From an uncultured Muribaculaceae bacterium (GTDB taxonomy: Bacteria; Bacteroidota; Bacteroidia; Bacteroidales; Muribaculaceae): DNA of 16,748 nucleotides. The position numbers and the translations under genes are program-made. The stretch's first letter is position 1; the number at the start of each line of letters is the position of its first letter. This document shows, one piece after another, positions 1 through 7,475 of the stretch. The stretch spans positions 1-16,748 of the forward strand of contig CAJLTZ010000055.1 of NCBI GenBank assembly GCA_905209725.1. Reading direction: 5' to 3'. The notes under the pieces were generated by a model, which was given only the letters and a program-made list of their open reading frames with translations, was not told where the DNA came from and did no database searches.

Positions 1-53
1 TGCATCAAAAATCGGTCGCCCCTGCATTAACATTTTTTATGGGATGGGGTCTT
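1..53 (+). repeat. Dispersed intergenic repeat, copy 1 (cut by window edge)
   Basis: This segment matches 14767-14820 almost base for base, with one extra C in the second copy. Its core also matches the reverse strand near the right end (16699-16734). The shared core runs from CGCCCCTGC through TTAACATTTTTT to GGGATGGGGTCT. CCCC near the left and GGGG near the right of the core could pair, so a weak stem is possible. The copy begins at base 1, so it probably extends out of the window. It ends 16 nt before the helicase start codon and would lie in that gene's leader. It has no coding capacity. Its function is unknown. Confidence 0.75.
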
Positions 54-69
54 AAAGTTCTGACTTAAT

Positions 70-1455
70 ATGGAGGCTTCCCTGATTATGCAGAAGGCGC
101 TGGATGCTATGCCCTTCGAGCCTGTGCCATCCCAACTGGCCGTAATGATGTCGATGTCGGAATTCATCGTGAATCCCGACCCGCGCCTTGTGTTTGTGCT
201 CAATGGTTATGCGGGCACCGGCAAGACCTCTGTTGTGGGTGCGATGATTCGCGCTCTGGATTCGCTGAAGCGGCCGGTGGTGGTGCTTGCCCCTACAGGC
301 CGTGCAGCGAAGGTGGCATCGGCACTTTCCTCCCATGAGGCCTCCACTATACATCGGCGCTTGTTTCGCCCCGTGATGTCTGAGGCCGGCGCCAAGTCAT
401 GGTTTATTGCCCCCAACCAATGCCGCGATACCCTCTTCATCGTGGATGAGGCGTCGCTGATTCCCGACCGCGAGGGTGACCCGAGAAGTCTGCTAAAGGT
501 GCTTGTGGATTATGTGCATTCCGCCCCGGGATGCCGCATGGTGCTCATTGGCGATGAGGCACAGTTGCCGCCGGTAGGACAGGAGTTTGCCACAGCGATG
601 AACCCCGAACGCTTGAAGCAGCTCGGGCTGACGCCAATTTGCACCACACTTGATGTGCCACTCCGCCAGGCATCGGATTCGGGAATTGTGCATAATGCCA
701 CCCTTGTGCGTAGTTTTCTTTTTAACGATCCCCTGCCCTCGGAAGTGAGTCTCGAACTCTCCGGCTTCCCCGATATCATGGCGGTTTCCTCGCTCGAACT
801 GGCTGAACTGCTCGCGGATTCCTACTCGCAGGTTGGGCAGGATGAGACACTTATAATCACTCGTTCCAACCGGAGGGCCAATGATTTCAACCGCCAGATA
901 CGTGCACGCGTGCTTTATGCCGACTCACCGGTGCAGACAGGCGACCGACTCGTAATCTCTAAGAATGACTATTTCTGGAGCAAAGACCGCAAGCATCGAC
1001 TCATCGCCAATGGCGATATGGCTTGCGTGAAATGGGTGGGGAAGACTGAAAAGATGTATGGCAGATATTTCACCGAGGTGGAACTGGAATTAAGCGAGGG
1101 AAATATGGTCACGGCTCAACTGATGCTTCGGAGCCTTGTGTGCGAGGGTCCCTCCATTCCACGCGACGAGATGGACCGCTTTACCAGTCGCGCTCTTGCT
1201 GAACAGGAGGGAGTATTGTCGGAACGTCTCAAGGCGCTTGACGAGGACCCATATTATAATGCGCTGCAGGCGAAATATGCGTATTGCGTGACATGTCATA
1301 AGGCACAGGGCGGTCAATGGAGCCATGTGTATATAGATATGGGAGGCATTGCGCCTGAACAGTTTGACGAGGCGTTCTATCGCTGGCTGTATACGGCCGT
1401 GACTCGCGCCACAAGCAAGGTCTATCTCATCAATCCAACATTCCCCTTATCTTAA
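70..1455 (+). CDS. SF1B DNA helicase, RecD2/Dda-like (AAA family ATPase)
   Basis: This is a 461-residue ATP-dependent DNA helicase of superfamily 1B, expected to act in the cytoplasm in DNA repair or recombination. Motifs run in order. Walker A GYAGTGKTS is at residues 46-54 and motif Ia APTGRAAKVAS at 74-84. Walker B with VDEAS is at about 122-129, and motif III GDEAQLPPVG at 161-170. The C-terminal UvrD_C_2-type motif CVTCHKAQGGQW is at 406-417, and motif VI YTAVTRATSKVYLI at 441-454. It lacks the long N-terminal region of full RecD2 and has no RecB/RecC partner nearby, so it is a stand-alone RecD-like helicase rather than an exonuclease V subunit. An in-frame TGA lies at 61-63, so ATG 70 is the furthest start. 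A second ATG at 88 is possible. The start lies just after a dispersed repeat. Confidence 0.9.
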   Translation: MEASLIMQKALDAMPFEPVPSQLAVMMSMSEFIVNPDPRLVFVLNGYAGTGKTSVVGAMIRALDSLKRPVVVLAPTGRAAKVASALSSHEASTIHRRLFRPVMSEAGAKSWFIAPNQCRDTLFIVDEASLIPDREGDPRSLLKVLVDYVHSAPGCRMVLIGDEAQLPPVGQEFATAMNPERLKQLGLTPICTTLDVPLRQASDSGIVHNATLVRSFLFNDPLPSEVSLELSGFPDIMAVSSLELAELLADSYSQVGQDETLIITRSNRRANDFNRQIRARVLYADSPVQTGDRLVISKNDYFWSKDRKHRLIANGDMACVKWVGKTEKMYGRYFTEVELELSEGNMVTAQLMLRSLVCEGPSIPRDEMDRFTSRALAEQEGVLSERLKALDEDPYYNALQAKYAYCVTCHKAQGGQWSHVYIDMGGIAPEQFDEAFYRWLYTAVTRATSKVYLINPTFPLS

Positions 1456-1477
1456 TTTTGAATTTTGGATTTTGGGC

Positions 1478-1540
1478 ATAGGGCAGTTGCTCCGCGACTT
1501 TTAAGCCGCAAGCGGCTTATGTGGGCGACGCCTGCCCTAT
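1478..1540. repeat. 63-bp nested palindromic intergenic element
   Basis: The outer arms ATAGGGCAG (1478-1486) and CTGCCCTAT (1532-1540) are perfect 9-bp complements. Two smaller hairpins sit inside. AGTTGC-TCC-GCGACT (1485-1499) has one G-T pair. TAAGCCGC-AA-GCGGCTTA (1502-1519) has a perfect 8-bp stem. The element begins 22 nt after the helicase stop codon and lies before the promoter of the RelA/SpoT homolog. No long T-run follows, so it looks like a REP/MITE-type palindrome more than a classic terminator, although it may stop transcription. A related GTCGC/GCGAC hairpin occurs at 16565-16581. Confidence 0.6.
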
Positions 1541-1572
1541 AATGATTTTTTTGATTTTAACATATTGGGCAC

Positions 1573-1602
1573 TTGACTTTTCACATTTTTTAAGTATTTT
1601 TG
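1573..1602 (+). promoter_or_regulatory. Bacteroidota-type promoter of the RelA/SpoT homolog
   Basis: TATTTTTG at 1595-1602 fits the Bacteroidota -7 consensus TAnnTTTG. TTG at 1573-1575, 19 bp upstream, fits the -33 element. Transcription would begin near 1608-1610. That rules out the in-frame ATG at 1521 and leaves a leader of about 45-50 nt before ATG 1653 or 1662. Confidence 0.55.
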
Positions 1603-1652
1603 CGCTTTATAATCTTTATCCTAAGCCACATTTATTCAACGAACATCATCCA

Positions 1653-3530
1653 ATGCCGACTATGAACGAGGATTACGACCGAATAATAGATGAACGGGCA
1701 CAACACGTGTTTGATGTGATGAGCCCCAGAGTGAACGATGAGCAGATGCAGGCCCTTCAGGAGGCTTTTCGTCTCGCTCGTGAGGCCCACAAGGACCAGA
1801 AGCGCAAAACAGGCGAGCCATATATCCTTCATCCAATCGCAGTGGCCACAATCGCCGCCGAAGAATTGCAGCTTGGCGCCGACTCCGTGATGGCCGCGTT
1901 CCTGCACGATGTGGTGGAGGATACCCCCTACACCATCGACGACCTGCGCTCCCGCTTCGGCAACGACGTGGCTTTCCTCGTGAAAGTGGTCACCAAACTC
2001 AAAAAGGATGAATATGTGGTCACCAAGCAGGTGGACAATTACCGGCAGATGCTCGACTCGATTCAGAGCGATATCCGCGCCGTGCTTGTGAAGATCTCCG
2101 ACCGCCTCCACAATATGCGCACGCTCTCCTCGATGCGTCCCGACAAGCAGATGAAAATCGCCGGCGAAACCGACTATTTCTATGCTCCGCTCGCTAACCG
2201 CCTCGGCCTCTACAATATCAAGACCGAACTGGAGAACCTGAGTTTCCGCTTCCGCTGTCCGCAGGAATATGAGGAGATGGAGCGCATGATTGCCACCGAC
2301 CGCGCCCAGCAGCAGGAGCGCCTCGAGCGGTTCTGCGACCGTATCCGCACCGTGCTCCTCGAAAACAACATTGACGTGAAGGTATGGATTGAATACCGCA
2401 AGCCCTATAGTCTCTGGCGAAAGATGCAGAAATATGGCGACGACTTCAACCATCTGAAATACCGCCATCTCACCGAGATTGAATACACTGTTTCAGAGGG
2501 CATCACCGAGAAGGAGATGGCGCTGAGAATCTATTCCATCCTCACCGACCACTTCCGCGAAAAACCGGGTGGCATATCCAATTACATCGACTCGCCGAAA
2601 GAGAATGGCTATCAGAGCTTCCATGTGAAACTCCTGGCGGATTTCGGACGCTGGCAGGAGGTGCACATCAGCAGCGAACGCATGGTGCGCGATTCCCAGT
2701 TGGGATGCGCGTCGGAGAAATCGCAGGGTAATATCCGCAACTGGATCAATCGCTTCAAGGATGCCCTTAAAACCATAGATTTCACCGACAATTCCGAGGG
2801 GCCGAACTATATCGACGAGGTGGTGAAACTTTTCTTCAACGACGACATCATGACCTTCACCCCGAAGGGAAAGGCGGTGGTTCTGCCGCAAAAGGCCACC
2901 GTGCTCGACTTCGCCTATGAAGTGCACACCGACCTCGGCAACCGCGCCAAATATGCCCGCGTCAATGGCTTCCTCACATCGATAAAGGCTCCTCTGCGGA
3001 GAGGCGACGTGGTGGAGGTATTTACTTCGGAAGATTCCCGCCCCAAACCGGAATGGCTCGATTCTGTGGTGACATATAAAGCGCAGCGTGCCATCCGCAA
3101 ATATCTATTCTATCAGCCCCTCTCGCTCTATCGTCTATGCCCCGAATGCAATCCCATTCCGGGCGAGGAGGTGGTGGGATTCAGCGACCACGACGGCAAA
3201 TTCACCCTCCACAAGCGCGAGTGTCCCCTTGCCATCCGCCACGCCTCCCAACTTGGCGATGACATTGTATCAGTGGATTTCGAGGCCGACGACTCGCTCT
3301 ATCCCGTCACAATCGTGATCCGGGCGGTGGACCGTTACCACCTCTTCATCGACATCGTGGACTGCATCAGCAACCAGCTTGGCCTCACCATGGACTCCTT
3401 CAATACCGACACGGTAGACTCCATTGCCACCATCACGATTTCCTTCTCCGTGCATGGCTGGCAGGAACTCCAGTCAATCATGAAGCATGTCTCCTCAATC
3501 GAAGGCGTCGATGAGGTGAAACGCAAATAA
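1653..3530 (+). CDS. spoT: RelA/SpoT homolog, probably mainly a (p)ppGpp hydrolase
   Basis: This is a 625-residue long-form RSH enzyme of (p)ppGpp metabolism, in the cytoplasm. The HD hydrolase domain is complete: RKTGEPY near 51-57, H60, H85-D86 and E89-D90 in LHDVVEDT, and D150 with N154 in SDRLHN. The synthetase domain (about 235-350) keeps KENGYQSFH (316-324) but departs elsewhere. The usual E-x-Q-I-R-T strand reads EVHISS (336-341), and the YDLxAxR segment is not recognisable. TGS is at about 395-457, a Cys/His helper region (CPEC 496-499, HKREC 520-524) follows, and ACT is at about 550-625. An in-frame ATG at 1521 would add a hydrophobic N-terminus, but the promoter at 1573-1602 lies downstream of it. 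ATG 1653 or 1662 is therefore preferred. The gene converges on the DUF4954 gene with 35 bp between stops. Confidence 0.9.
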   Translation: MPTMNEDYDRIIDERAQHVFDVMSPRVNDEQMQALQEAFRLAREAHKDQKRKTGEPYILHPIAVATIAAEELQLGADSVMAAFLHDVVEDTPYTIDDLRSRFGNDVAFLVKVVTKLKKDEYVVTKQVDNYRQMLDSIQSDIRAVLVKISDRLHNMRTLSSMRPDKQMKIAGETDYFYAPLANRLGLYNIKTELENLSFRFRCPQEYEEMERMIATDRAQQQERLERFCDRIRTVLLENNIDVKVWIEYRKPYSLWRKMQKYGDDFNHLKYRHLTEIEYTVSEGITEKEMALRIYSILTDHFREKPGGISNYIDSPKENGYQSFHVKLLADFGRWQEVHISSERMVRDSQLGCASEKSQGNIRNWINRFKDALKTIDFTDNSEGPNYIDEVVKLFFNDDIMTFTPKGKAVVLPQKATVLDFAYEVHTDLGNRAKYARVNGFLTSIKAPLRRGDVVEVFTSEDSRPKPEWLDSVVTYKAQRAIRKYLFYQPLSLYRLCPECNPIPGEEVVGFSDHDGKFTLHKRECPLAIRHASQLGDDIVSVDFEADDSLYPVTIVIRAVDRYHLFIDIVDCISNQLGLTMDSFNTDTVDSIATITISFSVHGWQELQSIMKHVSSIEGVDEVKRK

Positions 3531-3569
3531 TCCCTCAGGGATTGATAATTGATGATTGATAATTATCAA
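3529..3569. terminator. Hairpins between convergent stop codons (weak terminator candidate)
   Basis: AATCCC-TCA-GGGATT (3529-3543) overlaps the RSH stop codon. The perfect palindrome TTGATAATTATCAA (3556-3569) overlaps the stop codon of the convergent DUF4954 gene. Between them is AT-rich GATTGATAATTGAT-like sequence. With only 35 bp between the convergent genes, these are the only structures available for ending both transcripts. Neither has a strong T-run, so the call is weak. Confidence 0.35.
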
Positions 3570-5257
3570 AGGGCGAGCATTTCATTCTGCGCGGAGAGTT
3601 CGTCGAGGTAGCGGGCGCGGTCTTCCTCCACCATTTTGTCGAATTCAGAGGCGTAGACGGCAATTGCCTCGGGGCTGAGCTGCCACTTGCTGCCTATGCG
3701 CGATGATATCCAGGCTTTCTCCAGACTGGTATACATGCGCTCCGCCTCACTGAACACCGCCTCAATCTCCCGGATGCTCTCCCCTTTCATGGCTTTCTGG
3801 AGGAGATGGCGCGGCATAGGCAATCCTGCGATATCCACCCATTCTGCCGGTGTGGAGTGTTCCGAACGCACGGGAAATGATTCCTTGCCCATTCTCAGGG
3901 ACAAATATTTATAAACGCCCAGTTCATACAGACGCTTGGCTCTCTCGAGCGAAGCGCGGGAGAATTTCATGCCGCGATAGCGAACCATGCGGTCATCGTC
4001 GGCCGGCTTGGTAAGCAGGTTCTCAATAGCATCGAGAGCCTGAAGCATACGGTCGACCGTAAGGGGATTCAGCACATCAAACACTATGCGGTCGTGCAAG
4101 GGGAGCTTGCGTTTCAACCGGCGGTCGCGCGCGGGCCATTTCTTCTCATCGCGAAGCAGACCGCAACTACGCAGCATCACGCCGGGCACCACCACCGTGG
4201 CCCCGCGGTCGTCGCCGAAGAGATAGGAGAAGGGAAACTCCGAAGAGTCCGGATGGGTCTTATGCTGCCCCATCAGCAGGGAAAATGCACCAATCTTGGC
4301 TCCAAGCATCAGATAGGAATCGGAGGAGGTTTTTACTCCTCGCTCCAGGATTCCCCAGTGCACAGGCCCGAGCTTATACATATGGTTGCTCTGATTGGTG
4401 CCGCTGCCTGCATTCATGAAACTCGTCTGACAACCAATCAGCAGCGACGACTTGTGCATGCTTACGGTGTAAGGACCGGCGAAGAGCGCACAGGCCTCGC
4501 CGTTTTCAAGATGGCAGTTGGCGAAGAAGAGGGAATCATGTGCGGAGAAACCCTTCTCGATAATAGCCCCTTGCCCCACATAGCAATTGCGGATAATTGC
4601 GCTGCTGTCCACGTGGGCATCCTCAAAGATAAAATTCTCGGCATCGACGCCCTGACCCACATAAGCAAGTCCGCGATGGCTCTGGGCATTGTTAATCACC
4701 ATACCGTTGCGCAACGATAGCGCGCCGCTGATAGTGATGTCATTGCCTACGGCCACATTGACCAGCGTGCCGCAATTCTCGATTCGGGATCCATTTCCGA
4801 TTCGAGGCTCCACGGTAATAGAGTCGAGATAGTCGGATATTATGGGACGCAGATGTGATGCCGTCCATTTGGGCATACGCGCCATCAGAAGGGCCATCTG
4901 CGCAGACAGTCCGGGATATATTGCCACCGGGCGGCTACCGCTCTCATCGAGCACGCATACCTCAGTGCCAAGGCCGCAGGGCGACTCCGGCTCAAACTCG
5001 ATGCTGCCTACATTGCGGATAGTGACATAATCACCGATTTTGCAATTCACGAGGCGCACGCGCTCGATCACATCACCGGCTTCGGCATTCAGCGACCCGA
5101 GCGAGACATCGCCCACAAACTCCACGTCGCGCAGCGAGGCAAGGGCTGTGTCGTCCTTCACGCGCACACGCGTCCAGTCGGCAGCACGACAGCCCTGGCT
5201 TTCAAGCTGGCAGCGCTCCCACCATTCCAGTTTACGTTCTTTGCAATCGGTGCCCAT
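3566..5257 (-). CDS. DUF4954 family protein (left-handed beta-helix, function unknown)
   Basis: This 563-residue cytoplasmic-looking protein has no signal peptide. From about residue 65 to 330 it carries hexapeptide-like turns typical of a left-handed beta-helix, for example CKIGDYVTI, PRIGNGSRIENC, NCYVGQGAIIEKG and LGAKIGAFSLLMGQHKTHPDSSEFPFSY. The C-terminal part (about 400-563) is predominantly charged and helical. I recognise the pattern as the Bacteroidota DUF4954 family. The beta-helix resembles sugar-phosphate nucleotidyl- or acyltransferase domains, but no catalytic site is evident, so no function is assigned. ATG 5257 directly follows one unit of a 31-bp tandem repeat that ends in the hflX stop region. 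It is the last gene of the minus-strand ompH-hflX run and is probably cotranscribed with it. Confidence 0.85.
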   Translation of the reverse strand: MGTDCKERKLEWWERCQLESQGCRAADWTRVRVKDDTALASLRDVEFVGDVSLGSLNAEAGDVIERVRLVNCKIGDYVTIRNVGSIEFEPESPCGLGTEVCVLDESGSRPVAIYPGLSAQMALLMARMPKWTASHLRPIISDYLDSITVEPRIGNGSRIENCGTLVNVAVGNDITISGALSLRNGMVINNAQSHRGLAYVGQGVDAENFIFEDAHVDSSAIIRNCYVGQGAIIEKGFSAHDSLFFANCHLENGEACALFAGPYTVSMHKSSLLIGCQTSFMNAGSGTNQSNHMYKLGPVHWGILERGVKTSSDSYLMLGAKIGAFSLLMGQHKTHPDSSEFPFSYLFGDDRGATVVVPGVMLRSCGLLRDEKKWPARDRRLKRKLPLHDRIVFDVLNPLTVDRMLQALDAIENLLTKPADDDRMVRYRGMKFSRASLERAKRLYELGVYKYLSLRMGKESFPVRSEHSTPAEWVDIAGLPMPRHLLQKAMKGESIREIEAVFSEAERMYTSLEKAWISSRIGSKWQLSPEAIAVYASEFDKMVEEDRARYLDELSAQNEMLAL

Positions 5258-5312
5258 TTATCTTACTGAGGATTTGACTCCTCGTCTATTATCTTACTGA
5301 GGATTTGACTCC
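5258..5312. repeat. 31-bp tandem duplication at the hflX/DUF4954 junction
   Basis: A 24-bp sequence at 5258-5281 is repeated exactly at 5289-5312, with 7 bp (5282-5288) between, so the period is 31 bp. On the minus strand each unit encodes the last residues ESNPQ and the stop codon of HflX. The distal unit lies immediately before the DUF4954 ATG. This looks like slippage duplication of the hflX 3' end that pushed the downstream start 31 bp away. Confidence 0.9.
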
Positions 5313-6535
5313 ACATCGCCATCCTCATCATATTTCTGATAGAGGAAATCATTGTAGGGGAAGCGCTCGGAATGAATCTCCCGGGCCTTCTGATAGAGAA
5401 GTTGCTTGAGTTCGTCGATATTGATGCGCTCCTTGGCGGAGATGAACACGCAGTTGTCGCCCATCTTTGCCATCCAGGTGCGGCGGAACTCATCCAGAGA
5501 GATATTCTCACGCGTGGGAGGAGTGAGGTCGTCGGGATCCTTGGGGGTATACTTGAAGGCGTCAATCTTATTGAACACCATGATCATCGGTTTGCTGGCC
5601 GCGCCGCACACATCGGCAAGGGTCTTATTCACCACCTCAATCTGTTCCTCGAAATTGGGGTGGCTCACATCCACCACATGCACCAGGACATCAGCCTCGC
5701 GCACCTCATCGAGCGTTGACTTGAACGACTCCACGAGGTGAGAAGGGAGTTTGCGGATGAATCCTACGGTATCCGTGAGCAGGAAAGGGAGATTCTCTAT
5801 CACCACCTTCCGCACAGTGGTGTCGAGCGTGGCGAACAGTTTGTTTTCCGCAAACACGTCGCTCTTGCTCAGAAGATTCATAAGTGTCGACTTGCCCACA
5901 TTGGTATATCCCACAAGCGCTACGCGGGTAAGTTTGCCGCGGTTCTTGCGCTGCACCACCTTCTGGCGGTCGATAGCGGCGAGTTCCTCTTTGAGGTGCG
6001 CTATTTTGTCGAGGATGATACGGCGGTCGGTCTCGATCTGGGTCTCACCCGGTCCGCGCATACCGATACCGCCCCGCTGGCGTTCGAGGTGGGTCCACAT
6101 GCGGGTAAGTCGCGGGAGCAGATACTGATACTGAGCGAGCTCCACCTGGGTACGGGCCGTGGCGGTCTGCGCCCTCTTGGCGAAGATGTCGAGAATCAGC
6201 GACGTGCGGTCAAGAATCTTTACCTTCAGTTCCTTCTCGATGTTGGCCACCTGCTTCGAACTGAGTTCGTCGTCGACAATCACCAGCCCGATCTCGTGGT
6301 CTTCCACATATTGGCGGATCTCCTCGAGTTTTCCGGTGCCCACATAGGTGCGGGGATTGGGGAAATCGATTTTCTGCACGAAGCGGGCCACAGGCTCTGC
6401 GCCTGCGGTTTCGGCAAGGAAACTGAGTTCGTCGAGATATTCATTGGTGCGTGCCTCGCTTTGCGAGCGGGTCACCAGGCCGACGAGCACAGCTTTCTCG
6501 TTCTGCTCCTTATTTATGATATTATCTTCAATCAC
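5294..6535 (-). CDS. hflX: GTPase HflX
   Basis: This 413-residue ribosome-associated GTPase belongs to the Obg-HflX group. HflX binds the 50S subunit and can split or rescue stalled ribosomes. The N-terminal HflX domain (about 15-125) contains YVGTGKLEEI, and the helical linker carries GGIGMRGPGETQIETDRR (155-172). The G domain has G1 GYTNVGKS (209-216), LFATLDTT (233-240, G2), DTVG (255-258, G3), NKID (322-325, G4) and SAK (366-368, G5). All are intact and the length is normal. The first codon is GTG at 6535-6533, one base after the ompH stop codon (TAA C GTG), which suggests translational coupling. The last codons and stop are duplicated in tandem downstream. Confidence 0.95.
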   Translation of the reverse strand: MIEDNIINKEQNEKAVLVGLVTRSQSEARTNEYLDELSFLAETAGAEPVARFVQKIDFPNPRTYVGTGKLEEIRQYVEDHEIGLVIVDDELSSKQVANIEKELKVKILDRTSLILDIFAKRAQTATARTQVELAQYQYLLPRLTRMWTHLERQRGGIGMRGPGETQIETDRRIILDKIAHLKEELAAIDRQKVVQRKNRGKLTRVALVGYTNVGKSTLMNLLSKSDVFAENKLFATLDTTVRKVVIENLPFLLTDTVGFIRKLPSHLVESFKSTLDEVREADVLVHVVDVSHPNFEEQIEVVNKTLADVCGAASKPMIMVFNKIDAFKYTPKDPDDLTPPTRENISLDEFRRTWMAKMGDNCVFISAKERINIDELKQLLYQKAREIHSERFPYNDFLYQKYDEDGDVESNPQ

Positions 6536-6536
6536 G

Positions 6537-7139
6537 TTATTTCTTCACCTTGTTGTAGCGGGCGTTGAGACCCTCCAGCACCTCGGATGTGATATCAAGG
6601 TCGGGGTTGATATAGAGCGTGGCGTTCTTGTAGAGGATCGCATCGTAGCCGCGCGTCTTGTTATAGTCCTTAATGAATGCCTGGATGGAGTCGTTCACAG
6701 TGCGCTGAGCCTTCTCCATGGCCTGGGCGATATTTGCCTGCAGTTTCTGATAGCTCTGCTGGGCATTCTGCTGCATGTTGGCAAGCTGCTGCTCGTCGGC
6801 ACGGTAGGATGCCTCTGAGAGGTAGCCGTTGTTCTGCATCTTGTTCTGCATCTGAGTGCCGAGCTGCTGGATTTTCGACTCGTGGCCCTTCATGGTGCCC
6901 TCAGCGCTGCTCTGGAGGCGGATAAGCTCCTCATTGAAATCCTTGGCAAGATTGTATTTGCTGAGCAGGGTGTCGAGGTCGACATAGCGGTAATTGGGGA
7001 GATCGCCGGCCTTGGCCTTGGCGCTCTGCTGTTTGGCCTGGGGAGCCTTTGAATCCTGCTTGTCGCTGCAGGCTGTTGTGGCCGACAGCGTCATGACAGC
7101 CATTGCACACACGGCAAGGCGAATCATCATTTTCTTCAT
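6537..7139 (-). CDS. ompH: OmpH/Skp-family chaperone-like lipoprotein
   Basis: This 200-residue exported protein starts with MKKMMIRLAVCAMAVMTLSA and a Cys at residue 24 (TTAC followed by SDK). This looks like a lipoprotein signal with an imperfect lipobox. The mature part starts YRYVDLDTLLSKY. It continues with a long Gln- and Lys-rich coiled coil (about 60-150) and ends in the GYDAILYKNATLYINPDLDI..EVLEGLN pattern typical of the OmpH (Skp) family, which holds unfolded outer-membrane proteins in the periplasm. The reading frame is open to an ATG at 7280, but that would bury the signal peptide and overlap a separate small gene, so ATG 7139 is chosen. It is followed by hflX with a 1-nt gap. 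A Cys-anchored Skp differs from the soluble E. coli protein. Confidence 0.85.
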   Translation of the reverse strand: MKKMMIRLAVCAMAVMTLSATTACSDKQDSKAPQAKQQSAKAKAGDLPNYRYVDLDTLLSKYNLAKDFNEELIRLQSSAEGTMKGHESKIQQLGTQMQNKMQNNGYLSEASYRADEQQLANMQQNAQQSYQKLQANIAQAMEKAQRTVNDSIQAFIKDYNKTRGYDAILYKNATLYINPDLDITSEVLEGLNARYNKVKK

Positions 7140-7203
7140 ATCGTGTTTCTTCGTTAAGTTTCTCTTTTGAGGAGGCTTGAGAGGCTTGAGAGCCCTGATT
7201 CCC

Positions 7204-7338
7204 TTAGTTCCCGGCAGTTTTCTTCTTCGCGGGAACATGATGATGGCAGGCGTGGCCGCTATTGCGGTTCTTCCCGGCAAAGCGAAGAGAGAGCAGCGCC
7301 ACGGCTATCGCCATAAGTATTACGGAAATCAAGGTCAT
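7204..7338 (-). CDS. Small single-span membrane protein, unrecognised (44 aa)
   Basis: An ATG at 7338 opens a 44-codon frame ending at TAA 7204-7206. The peptide begins MTLISVILMAIAVALLSLRF, a clean hydrophobic segment of about 18 residues. A basic tail follows with GKNRNSGHACHHHVPAKKK, containing a Cys/His cluster. The segment-then-basic-tail pattern is typical of genuine small inner-membrane proteins. The frame sits between the probable minus-strand promoter (-7 box 7425-7432) and ompH, 64 nt before the ompH ATG, so it would be the first gene of the operon. I do not recognise the family. The CHHH cluster could bind metal, but that is speculation. It could also be leader sequence that is not translated. 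Confidence 0.5.
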   Translation of the reverse strand: MTLISVILMAIAVALLSLRFAGKNRNSGHACHHHVPAKKKTAGN

Positions 7339-7424
7339 ATTGTTCGGAAAATTTTTATTATGGCGGACTCCGGAACGAGGGGCCTTTTCGGCTTCCCCGC
7401 AGGGGCTTCCACACGGATTGACTG

Positions 7425-7460
7425 CAAAATTAACTAAATTTTCTAAAATAATGCCGCAAA
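7425..7460 (-). promoter_or_regulatory. Promoter of the small ORF-ompH-hflX-DUF4954 unit
   Basis: On the minus strand TAATTTTG (7432 to 7425) fits the -7 consensus TAnnTTTG. TTTG (7460 to 7457) is a -33 candidate with a 24-bp spacer, slightly longer than usual. Transcription would start near 7419, about 80 nt before the small ORF ATG. The leader contains a CCCC-TGC-GGGG hairpin near 7394-7405. Confidence 0.4.
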
Positions 7461-7475
7461 TTGAGAATAAATTCG

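Noticed and set aside
1521..1652. N-terminal extension of the RSH gene from ATG 1521
   Set aside because: It lies upstream of a good promoter (1573-1602), begins inside a palindromic element and encodes a hydrophobic stretch not expected in RSH proteins.
1632..2468. 278-codon minus-strand frame
   Set aside because: Antisense to the RSH gene, with a His- and Val-rich composition mirroring its codons and no recognisable domain.
4094..4720. 208-codon plus-strand frame
   Set aside because: Antisense shadow of the DUF4954 gene.
5738..6568. 276-codon plus-strand frame
   Set aside because: Antisense shadow of hflX, which has complete GTPase motifs.
7140..7280. 47-codon extension of ompH
   Set aside because: It would place the lipoprotein signal peptide inside the protein and overlap a better small frame in a different phase.
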